Assembly (NCBI GenBank): GCA_964401995.1
Contig: CAYOAP010000001.1
Span: forward strand, 1 to 64,000
Reading direction: 5' to 3'
DNA: 64,000 bases
Origin: DATCBF01 sp964401995
Lineage (GTDB): Bacteria > Actinomycetota > Thermoleophilia > Solirubrobacterales > 70-9
Both the position numbers and the translations under genes were made by a program. Each line of letters opens with the position of its first letter. Position 1 is the stretch's first letter. Below, piece after piece: positions 7,936 to 16,705 of this stretch. The notes under the pieces were generated by a model, which saw only the letters and a list, made by a program, of their open reading frames with translations, did not search any database and was not told the origin of the DNA.

Positions 7936-8966
7936 GCACGATTGAGGAGCGTCCCGAGTCGGCGCCGACCGCCATTCCCCACGATTACTCGAAGCGGATG
8001 ATGATCTTCGGTGGCCGCTCGTCCGGTGAGCTGGCCGCCAAAGTCGCCGGCAAGCTCGACCTTGATCTCGGCCAGGTGACGCTGAAGACCTTCGCCAACG
8101 GTGAGGTCTACTGCCGCTACGAGGAGTCGATCCGCGGGGCCGACGTCTTCCTGGTCCAGTCCACCTGCGCCAACGAACAGACGGAGATGACTCCAAACGA
8201 CGCGCTGATGGAGCTGCTGACGATGGCCGACGCGGCCCAGGGCGCCTCCGCCCACCGGATCATCGCGGTCATGCCCTGGTACGGCTACGCCCGCCAGGAC
8301 AAGAAGTCGGCCCCACGTGAGCCGATCACCGCCCGCATCGTCGCCAAGTGCCTGGAGAGCGTCGGCGTCGATCGGATCCTGACCATGGACCTGCACGCCG
8401 GCCAGGTCCAGGGCTTCTTCCACGTCCCGGTCGACCACATGACGGCGATGCCGATGCTGACCCAGTGGTTCATCGATCAGAACCTGACCGACGAGCTGGT
8501 GATCGTCTCCCCCGACGCGGGCCGGGTCAAGACCGCGCGCAACTTCGCCCGCAAGGTCGGCACCCACTGGGCCGTGATGGAGAAGGAGCGCCCCGCCCAG
8601 CAGGTGGCTGAGATCGGCTACGTGGTCGGCGACGTCAAAGGCAAGACCGCGGTCCTCGTCGACGACATGATCGACACCGCCGGCACCCTCTGCGCCGCCG
8701 CCCAAACGGTGCTCGACGAGGGCGCCGCCCGGGTCATCGCCTGCGCCACCCACGGCGTCTTCTCCGGCCCGGCCTACGAGCGCCTCGCCTACGAGAACTC
8801 CGGCATCGAGAAGATCGTCGTCTCCGACACGCTGCCATTGCGTCCTGGCGCTCCCGACAACATCACCACGATCTCGACCGCCGGCACCTTCGCCGACTCG
8901 ATCCGCCGCATCTTCACCGACGACTCGGTCTCCGAGATCTTCGCCGGCGAGAACCAGCTGTTCTAG
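7932..8966 (+). CDS. prs: Ribose-phosphate pyrophosphokinase (PRPP synthetase)
   Basis: This 344-residue protein transfers pyrophosphate from ATP to ribose 5-phosphate, giving PRPP for nucleotide, His and Trp synthesis. It has FANGEVYCRYEESIRG, the ATP-loop MPWYGYARQDKKS, DLHAGQVQGFF and the PRPP-binding loop VLVDDMIDTAGTL. The N-terminus is about 20 residues longer than usual (MSTIEERPESAPTAIPHDYS), but the GTG overlapping the glmU stop is the natural coupled start. The next gene begins at the stop codon. Confidence 0.95.
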   Translation: MSTIEERPESAPTAIPHDYSKRMMIFGGRSSGELAAKVAGKLDLDLGQVTLKTFANGEVYCRYEESIRGADVFLVQSTCANEQTEMTPNDALMELLTMADAAQGASAHRIIAVMPWYGYARQDKKSAPREPITARIVAKCLESVGVDRILTMDLHAGQVQGFFHVPVDHMTAMPMLTQWFIDQNLTDELVIVSPDAGRVKTARNFARKVGTHWAVMEKERPAQQVAEIGYVVGDVKGKTAVLVDDMIDTAGTLCAAAQTVLDEGAARVIACATHGVFSGPAYERLAYENSGIEKIVVSDTLPLRPGAPDNITTISTAGTFADSIRRIFTDDSVSEIFAGENQLF

Positions 8967-9700
8967 TGCCGCCCGGCGGCCTGCGGCTGGTCGGGCATAA
9001 GGGGGCCGATCTGATTGCCCCGGGCAACACGATCGCCAGCTTCGAGGCTGCGGTTGAGGCCGGGGTCGACACGATCGAGTTCGACGTGCTTTGGCTGCGT
9101 GATGCCCACCTGCCGCTGGAGCAGCGGGCGCCGCTGGTTGTGGCCCATGACTGGCACGACGCCGAGCGGCGGACGCCGCTGACGCTGACCGAGGCGCTCG
9201 ATGCTTTCCTGGCGCCGCCGCTGGACAAAGTTGAGATCGACCTCGACATCAAGCTGCCCGGCAGGGAGGAGGAGATCGTCGCCGCCCTGCGTGAGCGCGA
9301 CCTGATCGGCCGGGCGATGATCTCGACGATGGAGCTGTACAGCCTCGGCCGCATCCTCGAACTCGAACCGGAGCTGCGGCGCGGCTGGACCTATCCCAAA
9401 GTGACCAAGGACTGGAACTCGAAGTCCTGGACGAAGCCGCTGATGCCGATCGCGCTCTCGGTCATGCGCCAGCGCCTGCCGGGCCTGGCGGCCGAGCAGC
9501 TGCCGAAGTTCAACGTGGCGGCGATGTGGGTCTACCACCCGCTGATCAGCGCCCGCCTCGCCCGCATCACCAAGCTGGCCGGGGTCGAGCTGATCGCCTG
9601 GACTGTCGACGACCCCGCCCGGATGCGGCGCCTGGTCGAGGACGGAGTCAACGGCATCTGCTCAAACGACCCGCGCCTCTTCACGCATTTGCCAGCCTGA
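8966..9700 (+). CDS. Glycerophosphodiester phosphodiesterase family protein
   Basis: This 244-residue GDPD-type TIM barrel shows GHKGADLIAPGNTIASFEAA, IEFDVLW with the metal-binding E-x-D, VVAHD with the second histidine, and a C-terminal WTVDDPARMRRLVEDGVNGICSNDP typical of the family. The usual HRG and PENT motifs read HKG and PGNT, so two commonly conserved residues differ. The substrate is probably a glycerophosphodiester from lipid turnover. The GTG start at 8966 overlaps the last base of the prs stop. Confidence 0.88.
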   Translation: MPPGGLRLVGHKGADLIAPGNTIASFEAAVEAGVDTIEFDVLWLRDAHLPLEQRAPLVVAHDWHDAERRTPLTLTEALDAFLAPPLDKVEIDLDIKLPGREEEIVAALRERDLIGRAMISTMELYSLGRILELEPELRRGWTYPKVTKDWNSKSWTKPLMPIALSVMRQRLPGLAAEQLPKFNVAAMWVYHPLISARLARITKLAGVELIAWTVDDPARMRRLVEDGVNGICSNDPRLFTHLPA

Positions 9701-9716
9701 CCACACCCTGGTGTGG
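9701..9716. terminator. Short hairpin between convergent genes
   Basis: CCACACCCTGGTGTGG is a perfect 16-base palindrome that folds with a 4-base loop and is followed by TTAAAA. It lies between the GDPD gene and the convergent UbiB gene, so it could end transcription from both sides. The missing long T-run keeps confidence moderate. Confidence 0.5.
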
Positions 9717-9739
9717 TTAAAACAGCAAACGCGGTTCGT

Positions 9740-11158
9740 TCAGGCGTTGCTCGCCAGTCCGGGGGTTCGCGTCAAGCCTCTTCCCTCGAAGTAGGCCCAC
9801 TCCTGCTCGCCGAGCTCGGTCGCCGGCGCCTCGGCGTAGACCCACTCGCGCATGATCCGGTGCCAGTTGCGCTTCGCCCGCAGCTGGCCGAGCACGGCGA
9901 CGACGCCGATCTCCATCCGCCGGCCCATCAGCTCGTCGGCGGGCATCGACTCGCGCCGCATCAGGTCGAAGTACTCCGAGCGCGGGTCGTGGGTGGATTC
10001 GATGATCTTCATCACCCGTTTGGCGCTGATTTCGATCTCGCGGTCTTCCAGGTACCAGCCGCCGATCGAGCGCACGTGCTCGAGCAGGCGCTCGGCGTCG
10101 AGCTTCGACGGCTTCTTGACGAAGCCGAGGTCGTGCAGCGATTCGCGCAGCGCCTCGGGGTCGTCGCGGGTGGCGGCGTCGACGGCGCGCTGCTCGAGCA
10201 GGATCTGCTCGCGGTCGAGCTTCTTCGTCATCCCGAAGTCGAGGAAGGCGACGCGGCCGTCGTGCATGAGGATGTAGTTGCCGGGGTGGGGGTCGGCGTT
10301 GAAGTGCTGCAGGTGGTAGATCGAGCCGAAGCTGCCGCGGAAGACGATCTCGCCGAAGCGGCTGCGCTCCTCGTCCGGCAGCTGCTTGATTTCCTCGAAG
10401 TCGAGCCCCTCGACCAGCTCGGTGACGAGCACCCGCCGGCGCGAGAGCCGGGTGATCACGTCGGGGACGTAGATGAAGGGGTGGTCGCGGTAGGCGCGCG
10501 AGAAGCTGCGCTGGTTCTGGGCCTCGTACTCGTAGTCGAGCTCCTCCATCACCCGCTCGCGGATCTCGTCGGCGATCGCCTTGGCGTCGAGCCCGGGGGC
10601 GATCGCCCGCGCCAGCCGCACCAGGGTGCCGGCGTTGCGCAGGTCGGCGTCGAGCGCCTCGGCGATCCCCGGGTACTGGATCTTGACCGCGACCTGGCGG
10701 CCATCCAGCATCTCGGCCCGGTGCACCTGGCCGATCGAGGCGGCGGCGAAGGCCTCGGTCTCGAACTCGGCGAAGAGCTCGGAGACGGGTTCGTCGTCGT
10801 ACTCCTCCAGCAGCACCTTCTCGACCTTCTCCCAGGGCATCGCCGGCGCGTCGGTGCGCAGTTTCGCCAGCTGCTCCTGATAGATCTCGCGGTACTCCTC
10901 GGGGATGAACTCGGTGTCGATGAAGGAGGCGAACTGGCCCAGCTTCATCGCCGCGCCCTTCATCTGGCCGAGCGCGCCGACCATCTTCATCGCCGTCTCC
11001 AGGTGGCGCTGCTCCAGCCGCTCTTTGCTGCCCTCGTCGGAGCGGCCGACGTTGGTCGCCTTGGTGCCCGCGTAGCGCGCTCCCTGGACCCCTACGATCG
11101 AGCCCAGCTTGGCCGATCGACGGACCCTGCCCTTGGGTATTTTCGACTCGTCAGCCAC
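9740..11158 (-). CDS. ABC1/UbiB family atypical kinase
   Basis: This 472-residue protein has the UbiB/ADCK hallmarks: the KxGQ motif in GAAMKLGQFASF, the alanine-rich loop AAASIGQVHRAEML, the VKIQYPGI lysine, the catalytic HFNADPHPGNYIL and the FLDFGMTKKL metal site. ADCK proteins are ATPases that support quinone or isoprenoid-lipid synthesis rather than classical protein kinases. It starts at GTG 11158 on the reverse strand, diverging from rplY with 56 bases between. Confidence 0.92.
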   Translation of the reverse strand: MADESKIPKGRVRRSAKLGSIVGVQGARYAGTKATNVGRSDEGSKERLEQRHLETAMKMVGALGQMKGAAMKLGQFASFIDTEFIPEEYREIYQEQLAKLRTDAPAMPWEKVEKVLLEEYDDEPVSELFAEFETEAFAAASIGQVHRAEMLDGRQVAVKIQYPGIAEALDADLRNAGTLVRLARAIAPGLDAKAIADEIRERVMEELDYEYEAQNQRSFSRAYRDHPFIYVPDVITRLSRRRVLVTELVEGLDFEEIKQLPDEERSRFGEIVFRGSFGSIYHLQHFNADPHPGNYILMHDGRVAFLDFGMTKKLDREQILLEQRAVDAATRDDPEALRESLHDLGFVKKPSKLDAERLLEHVRSIGGWYLEDREIEISAKRVMKIIESTHDPRSEYFDLMRRESMPADELMGRRMEIGVVAVLGQLRAKRNWHRIMREWVYAEAPATELGEQEWAYFEGRGLTRTPGLASNA

Positions 11159-11198
11159 CGCCGAAGGTTGGCACAGGTTCCAAAATCGGCGGGTTCTC

Positions 11199-11204
11199 TA
11201 TTCT
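11199..11204 (+). promoter_or_regulatory. Candidate -10 box upstream of rplY
   Basis: TATTCT lies 10 bases before the ATG at 11215. There is no Shine-Dalgarno sequence, suggesting a leaderless or near-leaderless transcript for the rplY-pth-crotonase-mfd operon. Confidence 0.45.
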
Positions 11205-11214
11205 CTCCCGTCCA

Positions 11215-11889
11215 ATGGCTGGCAAACGAGAGACGCTGAAGGCCGCTCCCCGGGCGGACTTTGGCTCAAGGACTACCCGTCGCCTGCGGCGCAACGGCCT
11301 CGTGCCGGGCGTTGTCTACAGCGGCGGCGCCGACGCCAAGCACTTCCAGGTGGTCGAGCGCGAGGTCGGCAACGTGCTCGCCGGCGGCCACGCGCTCTTC
11401 GATCTTGAGATCGACGGCGCTAAAAAAGTGCCGGTCGTGGTCAAGGAGCAGCAGCTGCACCCGGTCCGCGGCAACCTCCAGCACATCGACCTGCAGGAGG
11501 TCAACCTCGACGAGGCGATCCAGGCCGAGGTTACGATCGAGCTTGAGGGCGTCGAGAGCGCCCCCGGCGTCAAAGGCGGCGGCGTGCTCGAGCATGTCAC
11601 CCGCGAAATCACCGTCGAAGCCCTGCCGACCGAGATCCCCGACCGGATCGTCGTCGACGCCTCGGCGATGGAGATCAACGACACACTTCAGCTTTCCGTG
11701 GTCACCCCGCCCGAGGGCGTCAAATTCGTCGCCGACGACCCCGAGGAGATCACGATCGCCACGCTTTCGCCGCCGCGCGTCGAGGAAGAGCCCGAGCCCG
11801 CGATCGAGGAGGAGACCGAGCTGGTCGGCGACGCCGGCGAGACTCCCGAGGGCGACGGCGACGACTCAGGCGACTCCGAGAGCGAGTAG
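11215..11889 (+). CDS. rplY: 50S ribosomal protein L25, CTC form
   Basis: This 224-residue protein has an N-terminal L25 domain that binds 5S rRNA (RRLRRNGLVPGVVYSGG), a C-terminal TL5/CTC domain (AEVTIELEGVESAPGVKGGG, PTEIPDRIVVD) and a very acidic tail of about 40 residues. The CTC form is a general-stress ribosomal protein in Gram-positives. Its TAG stop at 11887-11889 is in the same reading frame as the following pth sequence. Confidence 0.95.
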   Translation: MAGKRETLKAAPRADFGSRTTRRLRRNGLVPGVVYSGGADAKHFQVVEREVGNVLAGGHALFDLEIDGAKKVPVVVKEQQLHPVRGNLQHIDLQEVNLDEAIQAEVTIELEGVESAPGVKGGGVLEHVTREITVEALPTEIPDRIVVDASAMEINDTLQLSVVTPPEGVKFVADDPEEITIATLSPPRVEEEPEPAIEEETELVGDAGETPEGDGDDSGDSESE

Positions 11890-11892
11890 TCC

Positions 11893-12540
11893 CTGTCCCT
11901 GTTCCGCCGCAGGGCCGATCGCGACGGCGGATCGGCGCCCGGCGACCGCATCCTGATCGTCGGCCTTGGCAACCCCGGCGACCGCTACGCCGGCACCCGC
12001 CACAACGTCGGCTTCGATGTCGCCGCTGAGCTGGCCCGTCGCTGGGACCTGCCCCGGCCCAAGTCCAAGTTCGGCGGCCTGCTGACGGAAGGGCACACCG
12101 CCCCCGGTGGCCCGCGGGTGGCGATCTTGCGGCCGCAGACCTTCATGAACGAATCGGGCGACTCGGCCGGGCCCGCGCGCGGCTCGCTGAAGGCGCCGCT
12201 CGACCACGTCATCGTCCTCCACGACGAGATCGACCTCCCCTTCGGCGAGATCCAGGCCCGGCTCGGTGGCGGCCTGGCCGGCCACAACGGCCTCAAGAGC
12301 CTCAAACGCGGCTTCGGCGAGGCTGAGTTCTGGCGGATCAGGGTAGGGGTGGGGCGCCCCGACTCGACCGACCCCGAGATCGTCTCCGCCCACGTCCTGT
12401 CGCGCTTTCGCGAGCCACGCGATGATGTCGCCGCCCTGATCGATGACGCCGCGACCGAGGCCGAGCGCCTGGTCGAGCGGATCGCGAGCGCGGGCGAGAC
12501 TGCAAGCCAAAAAGACGATGCGAAGGAGCCAGAGGCGTGA
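11893..12540 (+). CDS. pth: Peptidyl-tRNA hydrolase with no ATG, GTG or TTG start
   Basis: The protein recycles peptidyl-tRNA. From 11890 the frame encodes the complete N-terminus, ILIVGLGNPGDRYAGTRHNV with the catalytic histidine, then TFMNESG, LHDEIDLPFGEI and GGGLAGHNGLKSL. The first GTG (12118) lies after the essential GLGNPG and RHN motifs. Between the rplY stop and 12118 there is no ATG, GTG or TTG in frame; CTG codons at 11893 and 11899 are the only likely initiators. The coordinates assume CTG 11893 (215 residues). The frame continues directly from rplY, so limited UAG readthrough giving an L25-Pth fusion is another possibility. The stop overlaps the next start. Confidence 0.85.
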   Translation: MSLFRRRADRDGGSAPGDRILIVGLGNPGDRYAGTRHNVGFDVAAELARRWDLPRPKSKFGGLLTEGHTAPGGPRVAILRPQTFMNESGDSAGPARGSLKAPLDHVIVLHDEIDLPFGEIQARLGGGLAGHNGLKSLKRGFGEAEFWRIRVGVGRPDSTDPEIVSAHVLSRFREPRDDVAALIDDAATEAERLVERIASAGETASQKDDAKEPEA

Positions 12541-13265
12541 GCGAGACCGAGTTGATCGGCTACGAGGTTGAGGAGAGCGGGGTGGCGGTGCTGCGGCTGC
12601 AGCGGCCGGACTCGCGCAACGCGATCAACACCCAGATGTTGGTCGAAATGCTCGAGCACCTCGCGGTCGCGCGCACAGACGACGGCGTCCGGGTGCTGGT
12701 CGTCACCTCCTCCGACCAGATGGGCTTCTCGGCCGGCGCCGACGTCAAGGAGCAGCTCGACGAGGAGGGCAAGGTGCGCCGGATGCAGCTCTTCGCCGAT
12801 CTCTACGACGGGATCGTCGCCTTGCCGAAGCCGACGATCGCCGTCTGCCACGGCGATGTCGTCGGCGGTGGGGCGGAGATCGCCGTCGCCTGCGACATGC
12901 GGGTCGGCGGCGCCAACCTGCGGATGCGCTTCCCCGGCGCGGCGCTGGGCGTGCCGGTCGGCCCCGCCCGCCTCGTCACCCTCTGCGGGCTGGCGGCGGC
13001 GAAATACCTGCTGCTCTCCTCACGCACGGTCGGCGCCGACGAGGCGCTGCGGATCGGGCTGATCAATCGCGTCGCGCCAGCGGCTGGGACCGAGGACTCG
13101 GCCCGCGCCCTCGCCGCCGAGGTCGCCTCACACCCGCCGGAGGCGGTCGCCCGCCTCAAGCAGATGCTGCACCAGTGGGACGACGTCGAGGGCCGCTCCA
13201 GCGCAGAGGGCATCGGCCAGGTCGAGTGGCAGCAGTCGGGCCCGGGCCTACCGTTTTCTGAGTGA
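12537..13265 (+). CDS. Enoyl-CoA hydratase/isomerase (crotonase) family protein
   Basis: This 242-residue crotonase-fold protein has the CoA and oxyanion-hole segment GFSAGADVKEQL and GDVVGGGAEIAVACDMRVGG. The first catalytic glutamate position is kept in GGGAEIA, but the second site, usually FPE, reads FPGAALG. A simple hydratase reaction is therefore doubtful and an isomerase or other CoA activity is possible. It is translationally coupled on both sides (GTGA overlap at 12537-12540 and GTGA at 13262-13265), an odd place between pth and mfd. Confidence 0.85.
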   Translation: MSETELIGYEVEESGVAVLRLQRPDSRNAINTQMLVEMLEHLAVARTDDGVRVLVVTSSDQMGFSAGADVKEQLDEEGKVRRMQLFADLYDGIVALPKPTIAVCHGDVVGGGAEIAVACDMRVGGANLRMRFPGAALGVPVGPARLVTLCGLAAAKYLLLSSRTVGADEALRIGLINRVAPAAGTEDSARALAAEVASHPPEAVARLKQMLHQWDDVEGRSSAEGIGQVEWQQSGPGLPFSE

Positions 13266-16200
13266 GCCTTCGCCCCTTAATTGAGCTAGCCGCCGAGAAC
13301 GAGCGCGTCCACGCGCTCAGCGGCCGTGCGCGCGAAGCCGCGGCCGGCGGCGAGAAGGTCTCCGTCCGCGCTTCGACGATGCTGCGGCCGCTGTTGCTGG
13401 CGGCGCTGTTGGAGGATGACCGCGGCCTCGCCGAGCGGCCGGCGCTGCTGGTCGCCGCCGACGACCGCTCCGCCCGCGACCTCGCCGCCGACCTGCGCGC
13501 CTACCTGGCCCCGCGCCGCGTCCGCTACTACCCGTCGCGCGGCACCGGCTACGCCTCACACGTGACGCCGCCGCCGCACCTGGTCGGCCTGCGGATCGAC
13601 GCGCTCGAGGCGCTGCGCGCCGAGCCTGACGCCGTCGTCGTCGCTTCCGCCACGGCGCTGGCCGAGGCGGTGCCGGACGCTTCGCTGCGCCCGGCCGGCT
13701 TCGCCATCTCCAGCGGCGAGGAGCTCGACCTCACGACCGTCGCCAAAGACCTGGCCGCGGCCGGCTACGAACGGGTCGAGCAGGTCGAGGAGCGCGGCCA
13801 GTTCGCCGTCCGCGGCGGCATCCTCGACGTCTACCCGGCGACCGAGGAGCGGGCGGTGCGGATCGAGCTGTTCGGCGACGAGGTCGAGTCGATGCGCTGG
13901 TTCTCGACCTTCACCCAGCGCTCGCTCGGCGAGGCCGAGCGGGTCGAGCTGGCGCCGGCGGCCGAGCTCGACGCCGAGCACCGCGAAATGGCCGAGCTGG
14001 CGACGATGGAAGCCGCCGAGGGCGGCGAGCAGATCTCCAACCTCGCCGATCTCTTGCCGATCGAGCACTTCCAGGCGCCGCTGGAGCTGGTCCCCGACGA
14101 CGCCGTCGTCATCCTCGCCGCCGCCGAGGAGATCGAGCCGGCCCTGCGCGATCACTGGGAGGACGTGACCACTGCGATGCACGCCGACGACGCCCAGCAC
14201 CTCTACGTCGATGTCGAGGCGCCGCTCGCCGCGCGCGCCTCGCTCTCGCTGACGATGGCCGGCGAGGACGACGAGGACGCTTTCCGCGCCGCCCGGGCCG
14301 AGTCGCCAGCCCGCAACATCAACGAGGCCGAGGCCGAGCTCGAAAAACAGGTCCGGTCCGGCTATCGCACGGTCGTCGCCTTCGACAACCTCGGCGAGGC
14401 CGAGCGCACCCGCTACAACTTCGACCGCATCGACGTGGGGATGCTGGAAGGGGGAAGGCTCTCGCCGGAGCCCGGCCTCGTCTTCACCGAGGCGCGCCTG
14501 CGCGAGGGCTTCGTCAGCCCCGAGCTGAAACTCGCCGTCTATCCCTTCCGCCGCCTCGTCCACCGCCGCCGCGGGGCCGAGGACAAAGTCCCCGGCGCCG
14601 CCCGCGGCCGGCTCGCCTTCGGCGACCTGCGGGTCGGCGACTACGTCGTCCACGAGGACCACGGCGTCGCCCGCTTCGCCGGCTTCGAGACCCGCGAGGT
14701 CGGCGGCGTCACCCGCGACTACCTCTACCTCGAATACAAGGGCGAGGACCGCGTCTACGTCCCCACCGACCAGTTCGCGAAGCTGAGCCGCTACGTCGGC
14801 GCCGGCGGCGAACCGACGCTCTCCGCCCTGGGCGGCAAACGCTGGCAGAACATGAAGTCGCGGGCGCGCCGCGCCGCCGACGCGATCGCCGGCGAGCTGC
14901 TCAACCTCTACGCCGAGCGCCGCACCCGCCGCGGCCACGCCTTCAGCCCCGACGGCGAGTGGCAGATGACGATGGAGCGCGCCTTCCCCTTCCGCGAGAC
15001 GGCCGACCAGCTGGAGGCGATCGAGGCGGTCAAGGGCGACATGGAGGGCGAGCAGCCGATGGATCGGCTGGTCTGTGGCGACGTCGGCTTTGGCAAGACC
15101 GAGGTGGCGCTGCGTGCCGCGGTCAAGGCCGCCGCCGACGGCAAGCAGGTGCTGATCCTGGTGCCGACGACGATCCTCGCCCAGCAGCACTTCGGCACCT
15201 TCCGCGAGCGGCTTGCCGACCTGCCCTTCCGGGTCGAGGGCGTCTCCCGCCTGCGCAAAGCGGCCGAGGTGAAAGCGACCCTGGCCGACTTCGAAGCCGG
15301 CAAGGTCGACGTCCTGATCGGCACCCACCGGCTGCTCTCGCGCGACGTCCGCGCCAAGGACCTCGGCCTCGTCATCGTCGACGAGGAGCAGCGCTTCGGG
15401 GTCAAGCAGAAGGAGCTGCTGCGCCAGCTGAAGCTGAAAGTCGACGTCCTGGCGCTCTCGGCGACGCCGATCCCACGCACCCTGCAGATGAGCCTGGCCG
15501 GGCTGCGCGACATCTCCGTGATCGAGACCCCGCCCGAGGGCCGGCGCCCGGTCCGCACCTACGTCGGCCCCTACGACGAGGACCTGGTGCGGCGGGCGAT
15601 CGAGCGCGAGGTCGAGCGTGGGGGCCAGGCCTTCTTCCTCCACAACCGGATCGACTCCCTGCACGAGGTCGCCGAGCAGCTGCGCGGCCTGGTCCCGAAA
15701 GCGCGCTTCGTCGAGGCCCACGGCCAGATGGACGAGAACCAGCTGGAGGAGACGATGCTGGGCTTCCTGCGCGGCGGCGCCGACTGCCTGGTGACGACGA
15801 CGATCATCGAGTCCGGCCTCGACATCCCGACCGCGAACACGCTGATCGTCGATCGCGCCGACCAGCTTGGCCTCTCCCAGGCCTACCAGATCCGCGGCCG
15901 CGTCGGCCGCTCTCGCGAGCGCGCCTTCGCCTACCTGCTCTACCCCTCGGCCGAGGCGCTGAGCGAGGACGCAGCCGCCCGGCTCTCGACCCTCGCCGAC
16001 CACACCGAGCTCGGCTCCGGCTTCCGGATCGCGATGCGCGACCTCGACATCCGCGGCGCCGGCAACCTGCTCGGCGACGAGCAGTCCGGCCACGTCGCCG
16101 CGGTCGGCTTCGAGCTCTACTGCCAGATGATCGACGAGGCGGTGGCTGAGGCTGGGCCGGTTGCCGAGGAGGGGGAGGAGGCGCCGGAGCCGGTCCGCCT

Positions 16201-16639
16201 CGACGTACCCGTCGATGCCTACCTGCCGGCGACCTTCATCCCCTTCGAGGCGGCCAAGATCGACGTCCACCGCCGCATCGTCGCCACCCGCGAGCCGGGT
16301 GAGCTGCGGGCGATCCAGGCCGAGCTCGAGGACCGCTTCGGCCAGCTGCCCGAGCCGGCCGAGAACCTGCTCAGCCTGCAGCGGGCGCGGATCGAGCTGG
16401 GCCTGGCGGGGGCCGACAGCGTCGAGTTCCGCGGCGGCCGCCTCAGCGTCACCGGGATCGAGCTCGACTCGGCCCAGGCTGCCGCCCTGCGCGAGAAGGT
16501 CGAGGGCGCGCTCTATGAGTGGCGGGAGAAAACGGCCGGCGTCAGGGCCGCCGGCGACCCCGAGGAGCGGCTGGCGGCGGTGCTCTCGATGGCGACAGCG
16601 CTGCGCGAGGTGAAGAGGGAGGCCGCGCCTGCCGAGTGA
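13262..16639 (+). CDS. mfd: Transcription-repair coupling factor
   Basis: This 1125-residue protein displaces RNA polymerase stalled at DNA damage and recruits UvrA. In order: a UvrB-like N-terminal region (GGILDVYPATEERAVRIELFG), the RNA-polymerase-interaction domain (GDLRVGDYVVHEDHGVARF near residue 460), a RecG-like translocase with Walker A CGDVGFGKTEVA, DEEQRFGVKQ and TATPIPRTLQM, helicase motifs V-VI (ESGLDIPTANTLI, QIRGRVGRS) and a TRCF C-terminal domain. GTG 13262 overlaps the upstream stop. The antisense frame is open for over 4 kb but is a GC-rich shadow. Confidence 0.97.
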   Translation: MSLRPLIELAAENERVHALSGRAREAAAGGEKVSVRASTMLRPLLLAALLEDDRGLAERPALLVAADDRSARDLAADLRAYLAPRRVRYYPSRGTGYASHVTPPPHLVGLRIDALEALRAEPDAVVVASATALAEAVPDASLRPAGFAISSGEELDLTTVAKDLAAAGYERVEQVEERGQFAVRGGILDVYPATEERAVRIELFGDEVESMRWFSTFTQRSLGEAERVELAPAAELDAEHREMAELATMEAAEGGEQISNLADLLPIEHFQAPLELVPDDAVVILAAAEEIEPALRDHWEDVTTAMHADDAQHLYVDVEAPLAARASLSLTMAGEDDEDAFRAARAESPARNINEAEAELEKQVRSGYRTVVAFDNLGEAERTRYNFDRIDVGMLEGGRLSPEPGLVFTEARLREGFVSPELKLAVYPFRRLVHRRRGAEDKVPGAARGRLAFGDLRVGDYVVHEDHGVARFAGFETREVGGVTRDYLYLEYKGEDRVYVPTDQFAKLSRYVGAGGEPTLSALGGKRWQNMKSRARRAADAIAGELLNLYAERRTRRGHAFSPDGEWQMTMERAFPFRETADQLEAIEAVKGDMEGEQPMDRLVCGDVGFGKTEVALRAAVKAAADGKQVLILVPTTILAQQHFGTFRERLADLPFRVEGVSRLRKAAEVKATLADFEAGKVDVLIGTHRLLSRDVRAKDLGLVIVDEEQRFGVKQKELLRQLKLKVDVLALSATPIPRTLQMSLAGLRDISVIETPPEGRRPVRTYVGPYDEDLVRRAIEREVERGGQAFFLHNRIDSLHEVAEQLRGLVPKARFVEAHGQMDENQLEETMLGFLRGGADCLVTTTIIESGLDIPTANTLIVDRADQLGLSQAYQIRGRVGRSRERAFAYLLYPSAEALSEDAAARLSTLADHTELGSGFRIAMRDLDIRGAGNLLGDEQSGHVAAVGFELYCQMIDEAVAEAGPVAEEGEEAPEPVRLDVPVDAYLPATFIPFEAAKIDVHRRIVATREPGELRAIQAELEDRFGQLPEPAENLLSLQRARIELGLAGADSVEFRGGRLSVTGIELDSAQAAALREKVEGALYEWREKTAGVRAAGDPEERLAAVLSMATALREVKREAAPAE

Positions 16640-16690
16640 GTCTCGTGGCCTCCCGGCGCCACGAGGCTGTTCCAAACCCGTTGTTTGATC

Positions 16691-16696
16691 TATGCT
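16691..16696 (+). promoter_or_regulatory. Candidate -10 box (SurA-like gene)
   Basis: TATGCT lies 9 bases before GTG 16706, with TTGTTT upstream at 16681 too close to be a standard -35. It supports GTG 16706 rather than the ATA-rich upstream frame as the start. Confidence 0.45.
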
Positions 16697-16705
16697 GCCG
16701 AACTC

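Noticed and set aside
12118..12540. GTG 12118 as the start of peptidyl-tRNA hydrolase
   Set aside because: It would remove the GLGNPG and RHN motifs with the catalytic histidine, leaving a non-functional protein.
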